From Inia geoffrensis (Eukaryota; Chordata; Mammalia; Artiodactyla; Iniidae), in contig CM070904.1 of assembly GCA_036417435.1 (NCBI GenBank), positions 63,248,408 through 63,312,407 of the forward strand: a DNA stretch of 64,000 nucleotides, read 5' to 3'. Position 1 is the stretch's first letter. Each line of letters starts with the position of its first letter. The translations under genes were made by a program, and so were the position numbers. Of the stretch, positions 12,143 through 25,229 are shown in pieces. Below the pieces are notes generated by a model. That model had not been told where the DNA came from. It saw only the letters and a list, made by a program, of their open reading frames with translations, and searched no databases.

Positions 12143-13254
12143 TATCAAAAACTTGAAAACAACCTAATTGTCCATCAGTAGGAGAATGTGTACATAACTT
12201 TGCTTAACAGTGGACTTTTGTAAAGTAGGTGATCCACACGTATCAGCATGATTAATCCATACTAACATACTGGAGGAAAAAAGCAAGTGGAGGAATAATA
12301 CATTCTAAGTTTTAATATACAATTTAAAAACATACAAATACTATAAAATATATTACCTACATGTACTTACATAGTGAAAGTATGAAGAAATGCATGATAT
12401 CACCAAAAATTAGAATAGTGGGTACAACAGGGGTAATGGAGAAGATGCAGTCAATCAGGGAGGATGACACCGGAGCTTCAGCCTAACTTTTGGTGATGTT
12501 TTATTTCATAAGCTGTTTAGTGAGTGTATTATTTATTAGGTCTTCTGTGTCTCTTAAATATTTTATAATAAAGTTTAAAAGAAACAAAGTTTAAAAGAAA
12601 TTAACAGTGGTTAGTTTGAAAAAAACATTTGTTGTTTGCTCTGTGGATAGTTGTCACTTGGCTCTCTTTTTCTCCCAGCTGCTCACATACCTGCCTCATT
12701 GGCCTCTCTGACACCCAGGAAGGCAACTTTCTACTCTTAGGCCTAAAGCAGATTAGATCCCTAAACAATAACCCTTGTGTCCAGTCTGCTGCCTAGTTGG
12801 TTTACTATCTCAGTCTCGTTCTCTAAGTATACTTCAGGCATATTAGTTTCCTTTTCTCTAGCCTCTCATTTATTCAGCCTTTTGGATATACTTATCCTCC
12901 TGGAGAAGGGATCTAAAGTTCTTAACGGAGACCACACAAGCATAGGATTGCCTTTGGCATTTTCATGTGTGCTTGGCTCAGAGAGGCATCAGAATGCCTT
13001 GCTTGGCATGTAAGTGGGTGAGATAGTGATCAAAAAATAAAAGCCAAAGCTGCATTTATTTATGAAGAAATTGAAGAGTTATTTATTGAGCATCTTTTTG
13101 TAATTCCTCGAGTGTCCCATGTCATTCTTCTCATTCATTCATGACTTTGTATAAGGAATTCTCTCTAAATGAATGTCCTTTGCCTCCATTGTTTGTCTGA
13201 TTAATTACTACTTACTAATTACTATGTCAGTGAGGAAGGCTGGGGTATGCTTTA

Positions 13255-13510
13255 GCAACAACCCTTAAACTTCAACCACTTAAAACTACAAAGCTTTCTT
13301 TTTGTTCACGCTGGGTCAGCTGGGTACCATTCTGTGGTGTCATCCTTACTCTGGGACACAAGCTGATAGAACGTCATCACTGAGCACTGGCTCTTAAAAA
13401 GCTTTGACCGGGAATGACAGGTCACCTCTGCTTACATCTCATGGGCTAAAGCAAGTCACATGTTCACATCTAACTTCAGTCAAGGAGATGCAGTTCTATT
13501 ATGTTCCAGA
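13255..13510. repeat. Probable old dispersed repeat, family not identified
   Basis: Text such as GGGTCAGCTGGGTACCATTC and CATGGGCTAAAGCAAGTCAC reads like a mammalian interspersed repeat, but I cannot name it. No gene features are seen here. Confidence 0.4.
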
Positions 13511-13772
13511 GAGAAGGGCTATAGCAGTAATTGTCACCCATGATGTCTCCAAACCTGATTAATCTCTCCTTATTTCATATTTCTGTGACACTGTAAAACC
13601 TCTGTATTTCACTGAGTTGAAATGATAATAAAACCCTATAGTAATATTGAATGTGATAAGTTTGGCAGTTGGCTGTAGATCTCTGAAATTCCTAGCCAGG
13701 TAGCTGGGCAGACTTACCTCAGTCATTTCATTAACCTTGCAATAATGAAATCTTTGCTTTATAAGTTTACAA

Positions 13773-13917
13773 CAGTGGTTCTCAACCTTGGCTGTACTTT
13801 AGAATCACTCACCCCAGAGCAGTTTAAATTAGAGTCTCGGATGGTGGGTCCAGGCATCAGAATTTTTTAAGCTCGCCAGGTGATTCTGAGGAATAAACAG
13901 GGTTTAAGAACCACTGG
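13773..13917 (+). mobile_element. MER5A-like hAT-Charlie element
   Basis: It begins CAGTGGTTCTCAACCTTGGC and ends AAGAACCACTGG, so imperfect terminal inverted repeats survive. The middle TCAGAATTTTTTAAGCTCGC matches the MER5A interior. Confidence 0.85.
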
Positions 13918-15139
13918 CTTCCATGTTCATTGCTTGTTTGCTTTTTGGGGAGGCTCTTTGAAAATAAGGCTTTATTTTTATTATATCCCCAAGGCTTATT
14001 CTCTTTCCTATTTTTTTGGTACCAAACCCCTATTACAATTATATATATATTTTTTATATTTACTTGTATAATTATCTGTCTCCTACATACATTTTAAGGA
14101 CTAGCACCACGTGTAATTGTTTCATCATATACCTAGTTCATGTCGCAGTATGTAGCACATACAGTTTCCCCAAGTCCTTTTCCTTTTTCTCTCCTAGCCA
14201 TGCCCACAATTTTTGGATTCCCTCTACTCTATATGGTACTTTTTCTTATATAATACATGGTTCCTTGGTCTTTCTCTTCTTTCATTAGATGAGATAAATA
14301 ACATATTTGAAAAAATATAAAGCAAGATGCACCCAAACAGGCAAGGTTATTAGTGTTCTGTGTTAACACCTCTAGGGCCCGGCTTTTATGGCTGCTTAGT
14401 GGCTCTAATAAGCTGGTCACAGTAGCATCCACTTAACCCTAAGGTCCTCTGATCAGTGATCCAACTAGTCTTGAACTCTGTCTTCTCTTCCAGGGATACC
14501 CATTGCTTGGCTGTCAGGTAATCAGCTTTTTACAAATATTTGTTGAAAAACTATTTTATTTTGAGAACTATATATTAAAGAGAAATAGCCCTTGGCCTCA
14601 AGACTGTAAGTCAGATATAATATTTGTAGAACTTCTGTGAACCAAAGAGATACTACATATTCCTATAAGCATTTTGTATGGAAAACACACCATCTTCTCT
14701 CTTGTCTTATAACTGTGTATTTCTTTTAAGCATGTCAGAGAACTCCAAACTGTTTGATTTATATTCTGAAGTGCTGGATATTTTTCATAAAAGGCTAAGT
14801 GTGGATAAGAAAAAAAATGACCTTTAAAAAAAGTCACATCCTCAGTAAAACACCCGTTGAAATGGAAGCAGTATTAACTCATGTTTGGCTTCTTAAGAAT
14901 CCATGCTTCAGTCAGCCCATTTTATTTTTTAAAAAGCTTTGAATGGTAATGTACAGGATGATTGCTGTTTGATGTCTTTGTGCCTTTAAATGTCAGTTTC
15001 TTTCCTTGCCACTGTCTTCTCTTTTTTTGCTTGGAAAAGTTATACATATTTTTCAATTCTTAGTATAAGGGAGAATTGTATCAAATACATAGCTCTGACT
15101 TCTTTGCCCCCTATACATGCTTTTGTGGTGCTTTTATAG

Positions 15140-15270
15140 TTTTTCTTGCCTGCCTTCTGGTTTGTAAACACTTTGAGGACAGGGGCCTGTTTACCTTTGT
15201 ATAACCAGTACATGGCAGTGGGCTCTCAGGTCTGTGGTTGTTGAGTGAATAAATAAAAGCATGCATTCTT
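15140..15270 (+). repeat. L2 3'-end fragment
   Basis: CTTTGAGGACAGGGGCCTGT, a TTTGTATAACCAGTACATGG segment and TTGAGTGAATAAATAAAAG follow the L2 3' consensus in sense. Confidence 0.75.
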
Positions 15271-16296
15271 TGTATATGTGTGTGTAACATTCCATACATG
15301 ACTTTGCATACTGTACTTTAAAAGATGAGCTACTTAGTGATTTATGAATGCTTCCCAAAATAACCAGTTTATTTGTGGCCGACTATATTTTACATGTTTT
15401 ATAATTTAAATACATAAATAGTTGAACAGTATAAAAGGAGAAAGGGCCACCGGTGACTGTAAGAACTTTAAAGTCAAAGCCAATTGTAGGGTCTGTTGTG
15501 GAACAGTTCTGATGCCTTAATGTTCTGTTGTAGGACTTTAGATGTTCTGCTTGATTCCGGGACCCTGTTTCCAGTATAAAAGATAGCATGTTTTAGCCAC
15601 TCCTAAATGTTTGTAGTTACAGCTTCTCAAGTTTGCCTAATCGAACCTCTGTGGATGATGCTTCTTTATAACAGAGGTAGTTAAACACTGCTTGTTCCTC
15701 CCTCATTGCTGTGGGGCAGAGTGAAAGTCACCCAGAGTGGGAGACAGTAGGTCCTTCTTCTGGTAAGACAGATTTCACAAAAATGTCTGAAGTGGTTGGT
15801 GCTTATGGCATTTTTTACACACACACATACACACACATTTTCAAGTAGGTGAAAATGTTTCAAAGTGAATATCAAGGGTGGTCTTAAAGAGAAAGAAATG
15901 TCACAGCTGGGCATTGTTCACTAGGCTGCCAGCCCCTATGTTATTTTGATCAGGTGTCTTTTTAACCAAGTAATGGTGTCCTCTCCCCTTCTCCCCGGCT
16001 GTTACCTTGCCTTACCCCACTGCCTGTTCCCCACTGAAATTTTTATATTCTCAAAATATTGGCTCCAGGGTGGCCACTTAGGTTTGCTGTATTGGAAGAG
16101 CTGAGTAAGCCTAGGGAAAAAAGTCAGTTTTCAGAGAGGAGGAACTGAGTTTGTCATAACTGGAATGCTTGAAAGAAGGAGATGAATGAAAAGAAGGAGG
16201 AAAAGAATAAAGAATAGGATGTAGGAATATAGCATGTATGATTTCCATTTTTTGACATCCTCAACCGTTAAATTTCCCATTATTATCTAAGCCCTT

Positions 16297-16548
16297 GCTG
16301 ATCAAGTTTTTTTTTTTTTTTTTTTGCGGTACGTGGGCCTCTCACTGTTGCGGCCTCTCACTGTTGCGGCCTCTCCCGTTGCGGAGCACAGGCTCCAGAT
16401 GCGCAGGCTCAGCGGCCATGGCTCACGGGCCCAGCCGCTCCGCGGCACGCGGGATCCTCCCGGACCGGGGCACGAACCCGTGTCCCCTGCATCGGCAGGC
16501 GGACTCTCAACCACTGCGCCACCAGGGAAGCCCGCTGATCAAGTTTTT
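16297..16548 (-). mobile_element. Young CHR-type SINE with an internal 16-base duplication
   Basis: Body 16312-16533, with GCTGATCAAGTTTTT as target duplication at 16297-16311 and 16534-16548. The unit GGCCTCTCACTGTTGC occurs twice in tandem at 16336-16351 and 16352-16367; other copies in the window have it once. Confidence 0.93.
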
Positions 16549-16704
16549 AATAAGCGTATTGTTGGTTATAGTTAACTTGAGAGCCCAGCTATGTTACAAC
16601 AGTGGATGAAATTATGTCTCTGTTGTCATGCTGGTAATTTTTTTATTGATTTATCACAAGGCATAATTTTAAGCATTATAGATTTTCTAATGTTTAGTTC
16701 TTAC

Positions 16705-17026
16705 TCTGATTTTTTTTTTTTTGGCTGTGTTGGGTCTTCGTTGCTGTGCGTGAGCTTTCTCTAGTTGTGGCAAGAGGGGGCTACTCTTCGTTGCAGTGCG
16801 TGGGCTTCTTATTGCGGTGGCTTCTCGTATTGCGGAGCACGGGCTCTAGGCGCGCAGGCTTCGGAAGCTGTGGCTCGTGGCTCTAGAGCACAGACTCAGT
16901 AGTTGTGGTGCACGGGCTTAGTTGCTCCGTGACATGTGGGATCTTCCTGGACCAGGGCTCGAACCCGTGTCCCCTGCATTAGCAGGCGGATTCTTAACCA
17001 CTGCGCCACCAGGGAAGTCCTCTGAT
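16705..17026 (-). mobile_element. Long-form CHR SINE
   Basis: Body 16711-17020, reverse complement of the long form (TTGGCTGTGTTGGGTCTTCG to ACCAGGGAAGTCC). TCTGAT at 16705-16710 and 17021-17026 is a short target duplication. Confidence 0.9.
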
Positions 17027-20000
17027 AATATTTTTATTAAAGGAAATTCTTCCAAGATTACTCAGCGATGAAAGATGTAGCATATGTATGTTAATTTTTT
17101 AAATTGTAATATTTAGAATGTTATTTATATAGTTGAGTTTTAAATATCTATAATGCTTATTATATGGGAATATTAGTATTTATAAATAAGGTATTTCAAA
17201 AGTAATACATCATTATTTTAACATTTCTATTCTTCTTCTTCTTTCCTTCTTTTTGTCTCTTTTTTTTTTTTTTTTAAGAATTAATGTGCCATCTGGAAAC
17301 CTCTGAGATCATTCTATAAAAGGAATTTTGGCTTTTTGGCAACCAGTCATCAGGATATGCTGTGACTGTGCACCTTATCAGAATAATGAAACTTAATTAG
17401 AAAGGTGTTTATCTCATACATGTTCCAAAACATTTTCATAATGGGGATTCTTGTATGGACATTGTGGAAATAAAATAATTATTACTACTCTATCCCAAGT
17501 TTAAGGTGGTTAAGTTATCATCATGAGATAGTCCTTGGATCTTAAACAGAAATGTAAATCAAAACCTATGTGGCTAAATGGTTCTGAGCTATTTTTAAAC
17601 ACTGTATCCTATTTCTTTTTTCAGTGTTAAAATAAGAATACATTTAGTTTATATGTTTTTCAGAGGGGAGAGTTGCAGTATTACCATGCAATTAGCTTGC
17701 TCTGTTCTTCTCTTCTGGAACAATGTACTCATTGGAACTGTCAGCCAAAGGACTTTTTTTGGAACTTTTTTTTTTTAACTCTAAAAAGTAACAAGTTTTA
17801 AAAATTAACTGAGAGAAAACAGCTGAAAGCATGCATTGAAAGGGTTAAGTAGACATGAAAGAATTCATTTCCACTTTAATGACCTAGCCTTGCTGGGTTA
17901 GGACTATGGGGAACATGCTTCTGACTTGTACTCCTATTGCCAATTAACACCTCCAATAACAGGTTGCCTCAGCTAGTCATTGAAGCTCAGACAGTAGAAA
18001 TAGTTTACGTGCAGCTTGTTTTTCACACTAGTTATTTAATACTCACAAAATTAAAGTATTAAAAGGTTGTTTCTTACCTTGCTGGGTAAGAGATAAACAA
18101 TACAGTGATAGTTATTTGTGAATGTTTGAATTTGCTTATTTTCTGTTCAGGTTTTTTTATCCCCTTCAGGGGTTATTAACTGAGGAAACTGAAGGTGGTG
18201 GTTTCATCAAATTTAAAATTTTTTGACAGAATTTGTCGAGGGTTATGTTGCATACCATACATTAAGAATTATTTTCTGTCAGCTTTCCAATATGTGTTTA
18301 TGTTTTATTTTGTTTTTAAAAATATAGTCACCTTCATTTGTTAATAAAACTTGCTTTCTCTTTGTTGAAAAATATTTAACAGACCTCTAAAAATAATTCT
18401 ATAATGCAGGACCAAATACCTTAAAACAGCCATTATAAAAATAAATAAGTCCAGGTAATATTTTAATCCTAGAACAACTTTTTAATAAATTTTGAAATGC
18501 TTTATGTCATTTCCTAAGGTAACTTTATATTTTTGGGTTTTTTTGGAGTGTTGCAGTTCAGTGATACTATTTATTTTATATTTCTTTTTAAGTGACACTT
18601 TGGTTCATGTTTAATCAGCAGGTACTTTAATAACATTATAAAATTGGCTAAATAATTGATACCAGTTCACACTAAGAGAAAGGTGGAGTAATATAACTAA
18701 TAGTGTTAACATATTTGTTAAAAGGCCTGAGTAGGTAACACTTTGAGGCATTAGTTTTTATCCTGTTATAATGGCAAATGCCTTTTTTTTTTTTAACACT
18801 TAGTCAACAAGGGCTGCCGAAGTAAAAGTCACAGCCTTTTATGCTGGATCAGATTTTAACCTTCTAAATGGGGGGCGGGGGAACCCACCAAAACACAAAA
18901 AAACTCATGTCTCGTTTAATTTTACCACATTTAAAATTTGTGGACCTGGATGATAATTTCTGTTTTACTAAATGTGACAGATAAAACTCATTGTACAGAG
19001 GTAATTTTGATGGCCTTGTGGGGTGCCTAATTGGTATTATATCACTGGTTAGGTAGATTTTCGTGTATGTATAAAGGTCAGTCACACTGCTTGTGCCTAT
19101 GGCTCACCTATTTTAACCTGCAGTTCTGTTAGATAGTTAACTTATACTCTTAGTCAGTTTAAAGGTATGGATTCCCCCCTACCTCATTTTAAACAAACTT
19201 ATTTTAAAGAGTTAGGCACTTACTTAAGTAATTTCAAAGTTGTGCCTGTAGGATTTGAGCATTGTGGATTTATATAGCAAAAGTAATTATTTCAGTTTCT
19301 TATTTGTATGAGGGGTATGTGCACTTAGTTCCATGTTTTTTTATAGAAATATATAACTAAATCATATTCTAATTTTCAAACTGTTACATTCATTTAAGTT
19401 TTAACAGTAGACTATAAAGTTGTAGAACATTCATATATTTTTTATTTTACTTATTTGTTGTCAGTGATGTGTGTGTGTGCTTTTTGTGAAATACAGACCA
19501 ATTTTCTTTAGTTTTTTATTTTATTTTTTCTTTTGCTTAATACCACTTTAGTTACAAAAGTACCTTCAGTTATTCTCATAGTTGTTTTTAAAGAACCTTG
19601 GAGTTTAAGTTACATCATGTTCAATCTTTAAAAAAAATGACTTTCTGTACTTGTTTATTATGGTGGTTAGATAGTTGTTATAAGGTCAGTAGAGTTAACT
19701 TGAATAGTTTAAACACCATGTAAGTTGGTAATTTTAGAGCTATGCTGTTGATTAAACATCAAAAACATTTTCTTCATTGTTTATTTTTTAGAGTAATAAC
19801 AGCCTAAGACAATTTTTGAAATTCAAAAAATATTTGGGCCCAGGTTTTCATTTGATTTATATCACTGTATAGTTTTTTACTTTAGTTTACCCAGCATTTA
19901 GCTTAGTTTCTTTTTTCTTTAGTTTCTTAAACATAATAAATTCTCAATAAATGAAAGGTATTTGAAAGTAATTCAAATTCTGTACATTTATTCAAATTTT

Positions 20001-22003
20001 TTTCATCCTGTGAATGGAACACATGTGATTTGTCAATGTATGTGATCACCATATGTCCATTTTAGTTGAATGTAAAGATAGACTAACAGTAGTTGATTTA
20101 AATCTAACATTAAAGTTTGTATCACTTTCTACTTGTGAAATCTTTTGTTTCTCATTAAAGTCATAGGATTATAAATATGAGACATGAGGGCAGAGGTAAA
20201 GGGACGTGGAAACTTTCTGAGGGTGAGGAATAAAAACCATCCTATATCTCTTTTCCTGGGTGGCACCTCCCAATCCTGGAAGTCCCTTTCTGTGCCCATT
20301 ACCACTTCATTACCCTGACTGCTCCTACTCTGTACATTTCTCCTCCTTGAATCCCCTGACTCACATGTGTTTTTTCTTTTTTAACATTTGATATAGAGCT
20401 ATACCTCGATATCTTTATTTGCCTAGGGTATAGCCATCTTGCACCTCAAGTATCTTGAAAATTCTTACTTGATATCTCTGCTTCTGTAATGAACTAGTGT
20501 CCTATTTTGTTGTTGTGCATATTTACTCAGTTCTTTAAAATACATTAAAGTAATACTCAAATAATTTGGTGTGCTGACATATGTACAACCATGATTTAAT
20601 TGTTTGAATAAGGTGATATATTTGTGAACTGTGCTTGCCTTATTATTTTTCTATCATTTGTATGCTGTGATTTAAAAAAAAAAGCCCCAAATGTTGTGTA
20701 ACTTGTTTCCTACGGTATATTTTAATAAAAAGGCATATTTTTGTTTTCACAGTAGTGTACATACTATGTTATAAGTAAATTCAGTAGTGCCTTTTGGTCA
20801 GCCAAGCCCCCTGTGCCCATCTAGACTTCAGAAAATAAAGGGAGGCCCAGAAGTGTTCCCCATTCTTAGTGGGCATACTAACTGCTTTTAGGTAGGAAGA
20901 GCATCCCAAGACTTATTTCCATTTTCTCTAGTAGGAAATGGCTCCAGGTGGAAGAGGATTCTAAAATTGTAAACAATGGAACGGAACTAAGCTTCCAGAA
21001 TAAAAGTATATTTGGGCATATGAAAAAGGGATGGTATGCTGTAGTGGAAAGGCCACATGGCTAGAAGTCAGAGACTGCATTTCAGTCCTCATGATCTGTG
21101 CCAATGTGTGTTTCGTCTGCCTTTGCATTTACATTATAAGCTTCTTGAAGCCTTCATTTAACCATACAGCTGTAGTACTAGGCACATGGTAAATACTTAA
21201 ATATTATTTGGATCCTGGGCTTGATCTCTGCCTCACATTTGAAAAAATGATAAATTTTTTCAGAGCCTGAAAAGGAAAGTCCAGATTTTCTCTGAGAAGA
21301 CCATGTGGACCATGGAATGAATTGGAAAACTTCAGGTTAAACAAAGATAAACAGATTTTTTCCACTCCAGGATTCTTCTTAGAGCCTCTAATATTCTAAC
21401 ATACAACATAAATTTGGGGGGTAGGGTGGATATTCATTATATTCCAAACTTACTTAACTAAGAGTAAACTCTATGGATGGTATATTCTTGAAACTCTTTC
21501 CCCAAAAATGAGTATTTTAAAAATCTGTCACACTGCAGAATAACAAAAAATTGATAAAACTTGGTGATATATTGACTATAAGGACTGAGGAAGAGTAAAT
21601 GAAAATTTTGCCTAGGTTTCTAGTTTGAGACTCAAGATAATTATAGGTTGGGAAGGTTAGTTTGTAGAGAAACATGGTGAGTTTGATTTTTGAAGATGTT
21701 TAATTTGAGATGTCTCCTTTAGGAAATAATATGATGATTGGTAGTATTACTAAGTGAGGAGGGAACCCTTAAAAAATATCATCTGATTTAATTAGTCATC
21801 AAATATTTGAACCCCTCTGTAACATTTTCCCCAATATGAACCACTTAACGTTTGCATAACTCCAGTTACAGGGGACTCATTAACTGGAGCTCTTCTTTAG
21901 ATAGCTTGGACCAATACAAGATTTTTCTTATAATGAAGCCAAATTCAATCTCCCCATAGCTTCATTCCATTAGTCCATAGTTCTACAAACTATATAGTCT
22001 AAA
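17027..22003. other. AT-rich intronic stretch with few recognisable repeats
   Basis: About 5 kb without any CHR SINE or L1. Only an L2-like fragment near 21090-21215 was recognised. No open frame with protein-like features and no exon candidate was found. Confidence 0.7.
21090..21215 (+). repeat. L2-like 3'-end fragment
   Basis: ATTATAAGCTTCTTGAAGCC followed by GTACTAGGCACATGGTAAAT resembles the L2 3' end in sense. Confidence 0.6.
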
Positions 22004-22172
22004 TCAGTGGTTCTCAAATTTTAGCAAGCATCAGAATCACCTGGAGGGCTTTCTAAAAACCAAGATTTCTGGGCTCTGCCCCCAGAATTTCTGATTCAGT
22101 AGGAATGTGTGTTTATAACAAATTCCCAGGTGGTGCTGGTGCATCTGGTTTAGGTACTGCACTTTGAGAGCT
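22004..22172 (+). mobile_element. MER5A element (hAT-Charlie)
   Basis: Starts CAGTGGTTCTCAAATTTTAG, has ATCAGAATCACCTGGAGGGC and CCCAGGTGGTGCTGGTGCAT, and fades out at ACTTTGAGAGCTATTAG. This is a good match to the MER5A layout. Confidence 0.88.
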
Positions 22173-22619
22173 ATTAGTCTGAACTTTGTCTGACAGCTTT
22201 TCATATATTTGAAGATAGTTGTTTTGTACCTTGTCTTTTCCAAGCTTTATTAAGTTCTTTGGAATATTTCCTATATATCATGACTTTAAGTCACTTTTCC
22301 ATACTTGGTAGCTCAGATTCTGAGAGTGAAGAACTCTGGAGTAGAATCCTTCACGTACAGTCAGGAGCCAACCATAAAAAGACCTCATGGTTCAGTGCTC
22401 TAAAATACTTTGCACTGGTAAATGTTGAAACTTGTGTGGTGTCTTATAGGGTTAGTTCCTAATTTACCTCTGTTTGTTATCATGGCCTTCAGGATGGGAG
22501 AGGAATCTGCCTCCATGTGAATGTACTTCACAGCCATACTCCTTTTTATTAGCTTTCTTTTTAAATTAAGGGAAGTTTCCTTCAATATTGTAAGTTTAAA
22601 ATATTCAATATAGCAGCAG

Positions 22620-22854
22620 GCTAGGGTACTTTTTTTTTTTTTTTTTGCGGTATGCGGGCCTCTCACTGCTGTGGCCTCTCCCATTGCGGAGCACAGGCTC
22701 CGGACGCACAGGCTCAGCGGCCATGGCTCATGGGCCCAGCCGCTCCGCAGCATGTGGGATCCTTCCGCACCAGGGCACGAACCCATGTCCCCTGCATCGG
22801 CAGGCGGACTCTCAACCACTGCGCCACTAGGGAAGCCCAAGCTAGGGTACTTTT
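22620..22854 (-). mobile_element. Young CHR-type SINE with about 14-base target duplication
   Basis: Body about 22634-22838. GCTAGGGTACTTTT flanks it at 22620-22633 and 22841-22854. Confidence 0.93.
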
Positions 22855-22919
22855 AACTTAAGGTAATATTGCTGATTAAGATGGCTGGAGTCATCTGAGA
22901 TCTCAGAGAAAGGAGCTTT

Positions 22920-23440
22920 CAACAATATTTTTAAATTATTGGTTGTTATTTGTTCTTAGGTTTATCTGCATTATTAAAAGAACTATCATGAATATTCTGG
23001 TTCAAGCAAACATCACTGTTTATTTACTTAAATAATTTCTAGGAGTGCAAAAGCAGGTTAAAAAGTTTGTACAGTTGTAAGGCTCTTGATATTCATTGCT
23101 CAGTTGCTTTTCTGATAGTTTGTACTAATTCGCGTTTCCACCAGTAGTGCTGAGAGTGTCTCTTTTATCACACCCGCTCCAAAATTGGGGATTGTAAAGC
23201 TTGTTTGATAGGAAAACAACAGCAACAACAATGTCTTAATGTGTTAATTGGCATTTCTTAATTAAAGGAGGTCAACTAGTGAGGTTGAATATTTTTCATA
23301 TTTATTTCATTATTTCTTATGTAATTAGTTGCTTTATGTTCTTTGCACATGTTTCCATTAAGATTTTAGTATTTCGTTAACTTGGGTATTGACATAAATG
23401 GGGCAACTATTTTTTCAGGTTTTTTTTTTTTCCTTTTAAC
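22920..23440 (-). mobile_element. Old L1-like 3' fragment (antisense)
   Basis: AATTTCTAGGAGTGCAAAAG, TAAGGCTCTTGATATTCATT, CGTTTCCACCAGTAGTGCTG and CTAGTGAGGTTGAATATTTT follow, in order, the reverse complement of an L1ME/HAL1-type 3' region. Confidence 0.7.
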
Positions 23441-23450
23441 TTTTTTAGTA

Positions 23451-23897
23451 CAGGTATACCTCGTTTTATTGAGCTTCACTTTATTGTGCTTTGCAGATAA
23501 TTGTGTTTTTACAAATTGAAGGTTTGTGGCAACCCTGCATCCAGCAAGTCTGTTGGTGCCATTTTTCTAACAACATTTGCTCACTTCGTGTCTCTGTGTC
23601 ATGTTTTGGTAATTCTCAATGTTTCAAACCCTCCACCAGCAAAAAGATTATGACTCACTGAAGGCTCAGATGATGGTTAGCATTTTTTTAGCACTAAAGT
23701 ATTTTTAAATTAAGGTATGTACATTGTTTTTTTAAACATAATGCTATTGCACAGTTAGTAGACAACAGTACAGTGTAAACATAACTTTTATATGCACTGA
23801 GAAACCAAAAAATTCATGTGACTTTCATTATTGTAATATTCACGATATTGGAGCGGTCTGGAATTGAACTCATAGTATCTCCAAGATATGCGTGTAT
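23451..23897 (+). mobile_element. Tigger1-type (pogo/mariner) element with most of the interior deleted
   Basis: The 5' part (ACAGGTATACCTCGTTTTAT to GTAATTCTCAATGTTTCAAA) joins directly to the 3' part (CCCTCCACCAGCAAAAAGAT to CCAAGATATGCGTGTA). About 2 kb of the autonomous element, including the transposase gene, is absent. The ends form imperfect terminal inverted repeats. Confidence 0.88.
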
Positions 23898-23988
23898 TCA
23901 GAAATTTTAGATTATATTGTCAGTTTTATATATATATTTTTTGTTCAGTTGGGTTTGTAACTAGAATGTATTTCCTCGCCCAGGTCAA

Positions 23989-24016
23989 ATTTATTTATTT
24001 ATTTAGTTAGTTAGTT
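23989..24016. repeat. (TTTA)n/(TTAG)n microsatellite
   Basis: Four-base units change from TTTA to TTAG halfway along, next to the L1 end. Confidence 0.85.
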
Positions 24017-24129
24017 ATACTGAAATATTATCCATTAGTAAACAGTAACTTTCCATACTCCCCTCCGTGCAGCCCCTAGCAGCCATCATTATATTTTCTG
24101 TCTTTATGATTTTTGTTTGTTTATTTGTT

Positions 24130-24335
24130 TTGTTTTGCTTTTTGCGGTACGCGGGCCTCTCACTGCTGTGGCCTCTCCCGCCACGGAGCACAGGCTCCGG
24201 ATGTGCAGGCCCAGCGGCCACGGCCCATGGGCCCAGCCGCCCCACGGCATGTGGGATCCTCCCGGACTGGAGCACGAACCCGCGTCCCGTGCATCGGCAG
24301 GCAGATTCTCAACCACTGTGCCACCAGGGAAGCCC
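24130..24335 (-). mobile_element. Young-type CHR SINE inside the L1
   Basis: Reverse complement of the short CHR form from GCGGTACGCGGGCC (24144) to ACCAGGGAAGCCC (24335). The tail is an impure T/G run, and a clean target duplication is not visible, so this copy is somewhat older than most. Confidence 0.88.
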
Positions 24336-24360
24336 AGTATTTTTCTTTTTTGATTGGCTA

Positions 24361-24481
24361 TTTGACTTAGCATAGTGTCCTCAAGGTTCATCCATGTTGT
24401 AGCATATTGCAGAATTTCCTTCCTTTTTAAGACTGAATAATATTCCATTGTGTATGTGTATACCACATTTTGCTTATCCAT
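24361..24481 (-). pseudogene. L1 ORF2 C-terminal fragment
   Basis: The minus strand encodes MEYYSVLKRKEILQYATTWM, the well-known YTYTMEYYSA..ATTWM block near the ORF2 C-terminus. The frame breaks soon after, where the SINE interrupts. Confidence 0.88.
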
Positions 24482-25229
24482 TCATCCATTGGTGGACACT
24501 TGGGTTGTTTCCACTTTTTAGCTCTTGTGAGTAACGTTGCTGTGAACATTGGTGTACAGACATCTCTTTGAGAACCTGCTTTCATTTCTGGGGGTTTATA
24601 TACCCAGAAGTTGAATTGCCAGATCTTACAGTATTCAATTTTTAACTTTTTGAGAAACCACCATACTGTTTTTCACAGTGGCTGTACCATTTTATATTCC
24701 CACCGGCAGTGCATGAGGTTTTCCATTTCTTCACATCCTTGCCAATACTTGTTTTCTGTTTTGTTTTTTATTAGTAGCCATACTAATAGGTGTAAGGTGG
24801 TATCTCCTTGTAGTTTTGATTTGCATATCTCTAATGATTAGTGATGTTGAGCATCTTTTCATGTGCTTACTGCCCATTTATATATCTTCTTTGGAGAAAT
24901 GTCTATTCAAATCCTTTGCCCATTTTTAAATCAGGTTTTTGGTTGTTTTAGGAGTTCGCTATGTATTTTGGATATATAATTTGCAAATATTGTCTTGGCA
25001 CCCTTGACACTCTTATTAAAAAATCATTTGACCCATATATGCAAGGGTTTATTTCTGAGCTCTGTGTTCAGTTCCATTGGTCTATATGTCTGTTTTTATG
25101 CCAATACCACATTGTTTTGATTATTGTAGCTTTGTAGTAACTTTGAAATCGGGAAGTCTGAGTCCTCCAGTTTTGTTCTTTTTCAAGATTGTTCGGCTGT
25201 TCAGGATCCCTTGAGATTCCATATGAATT

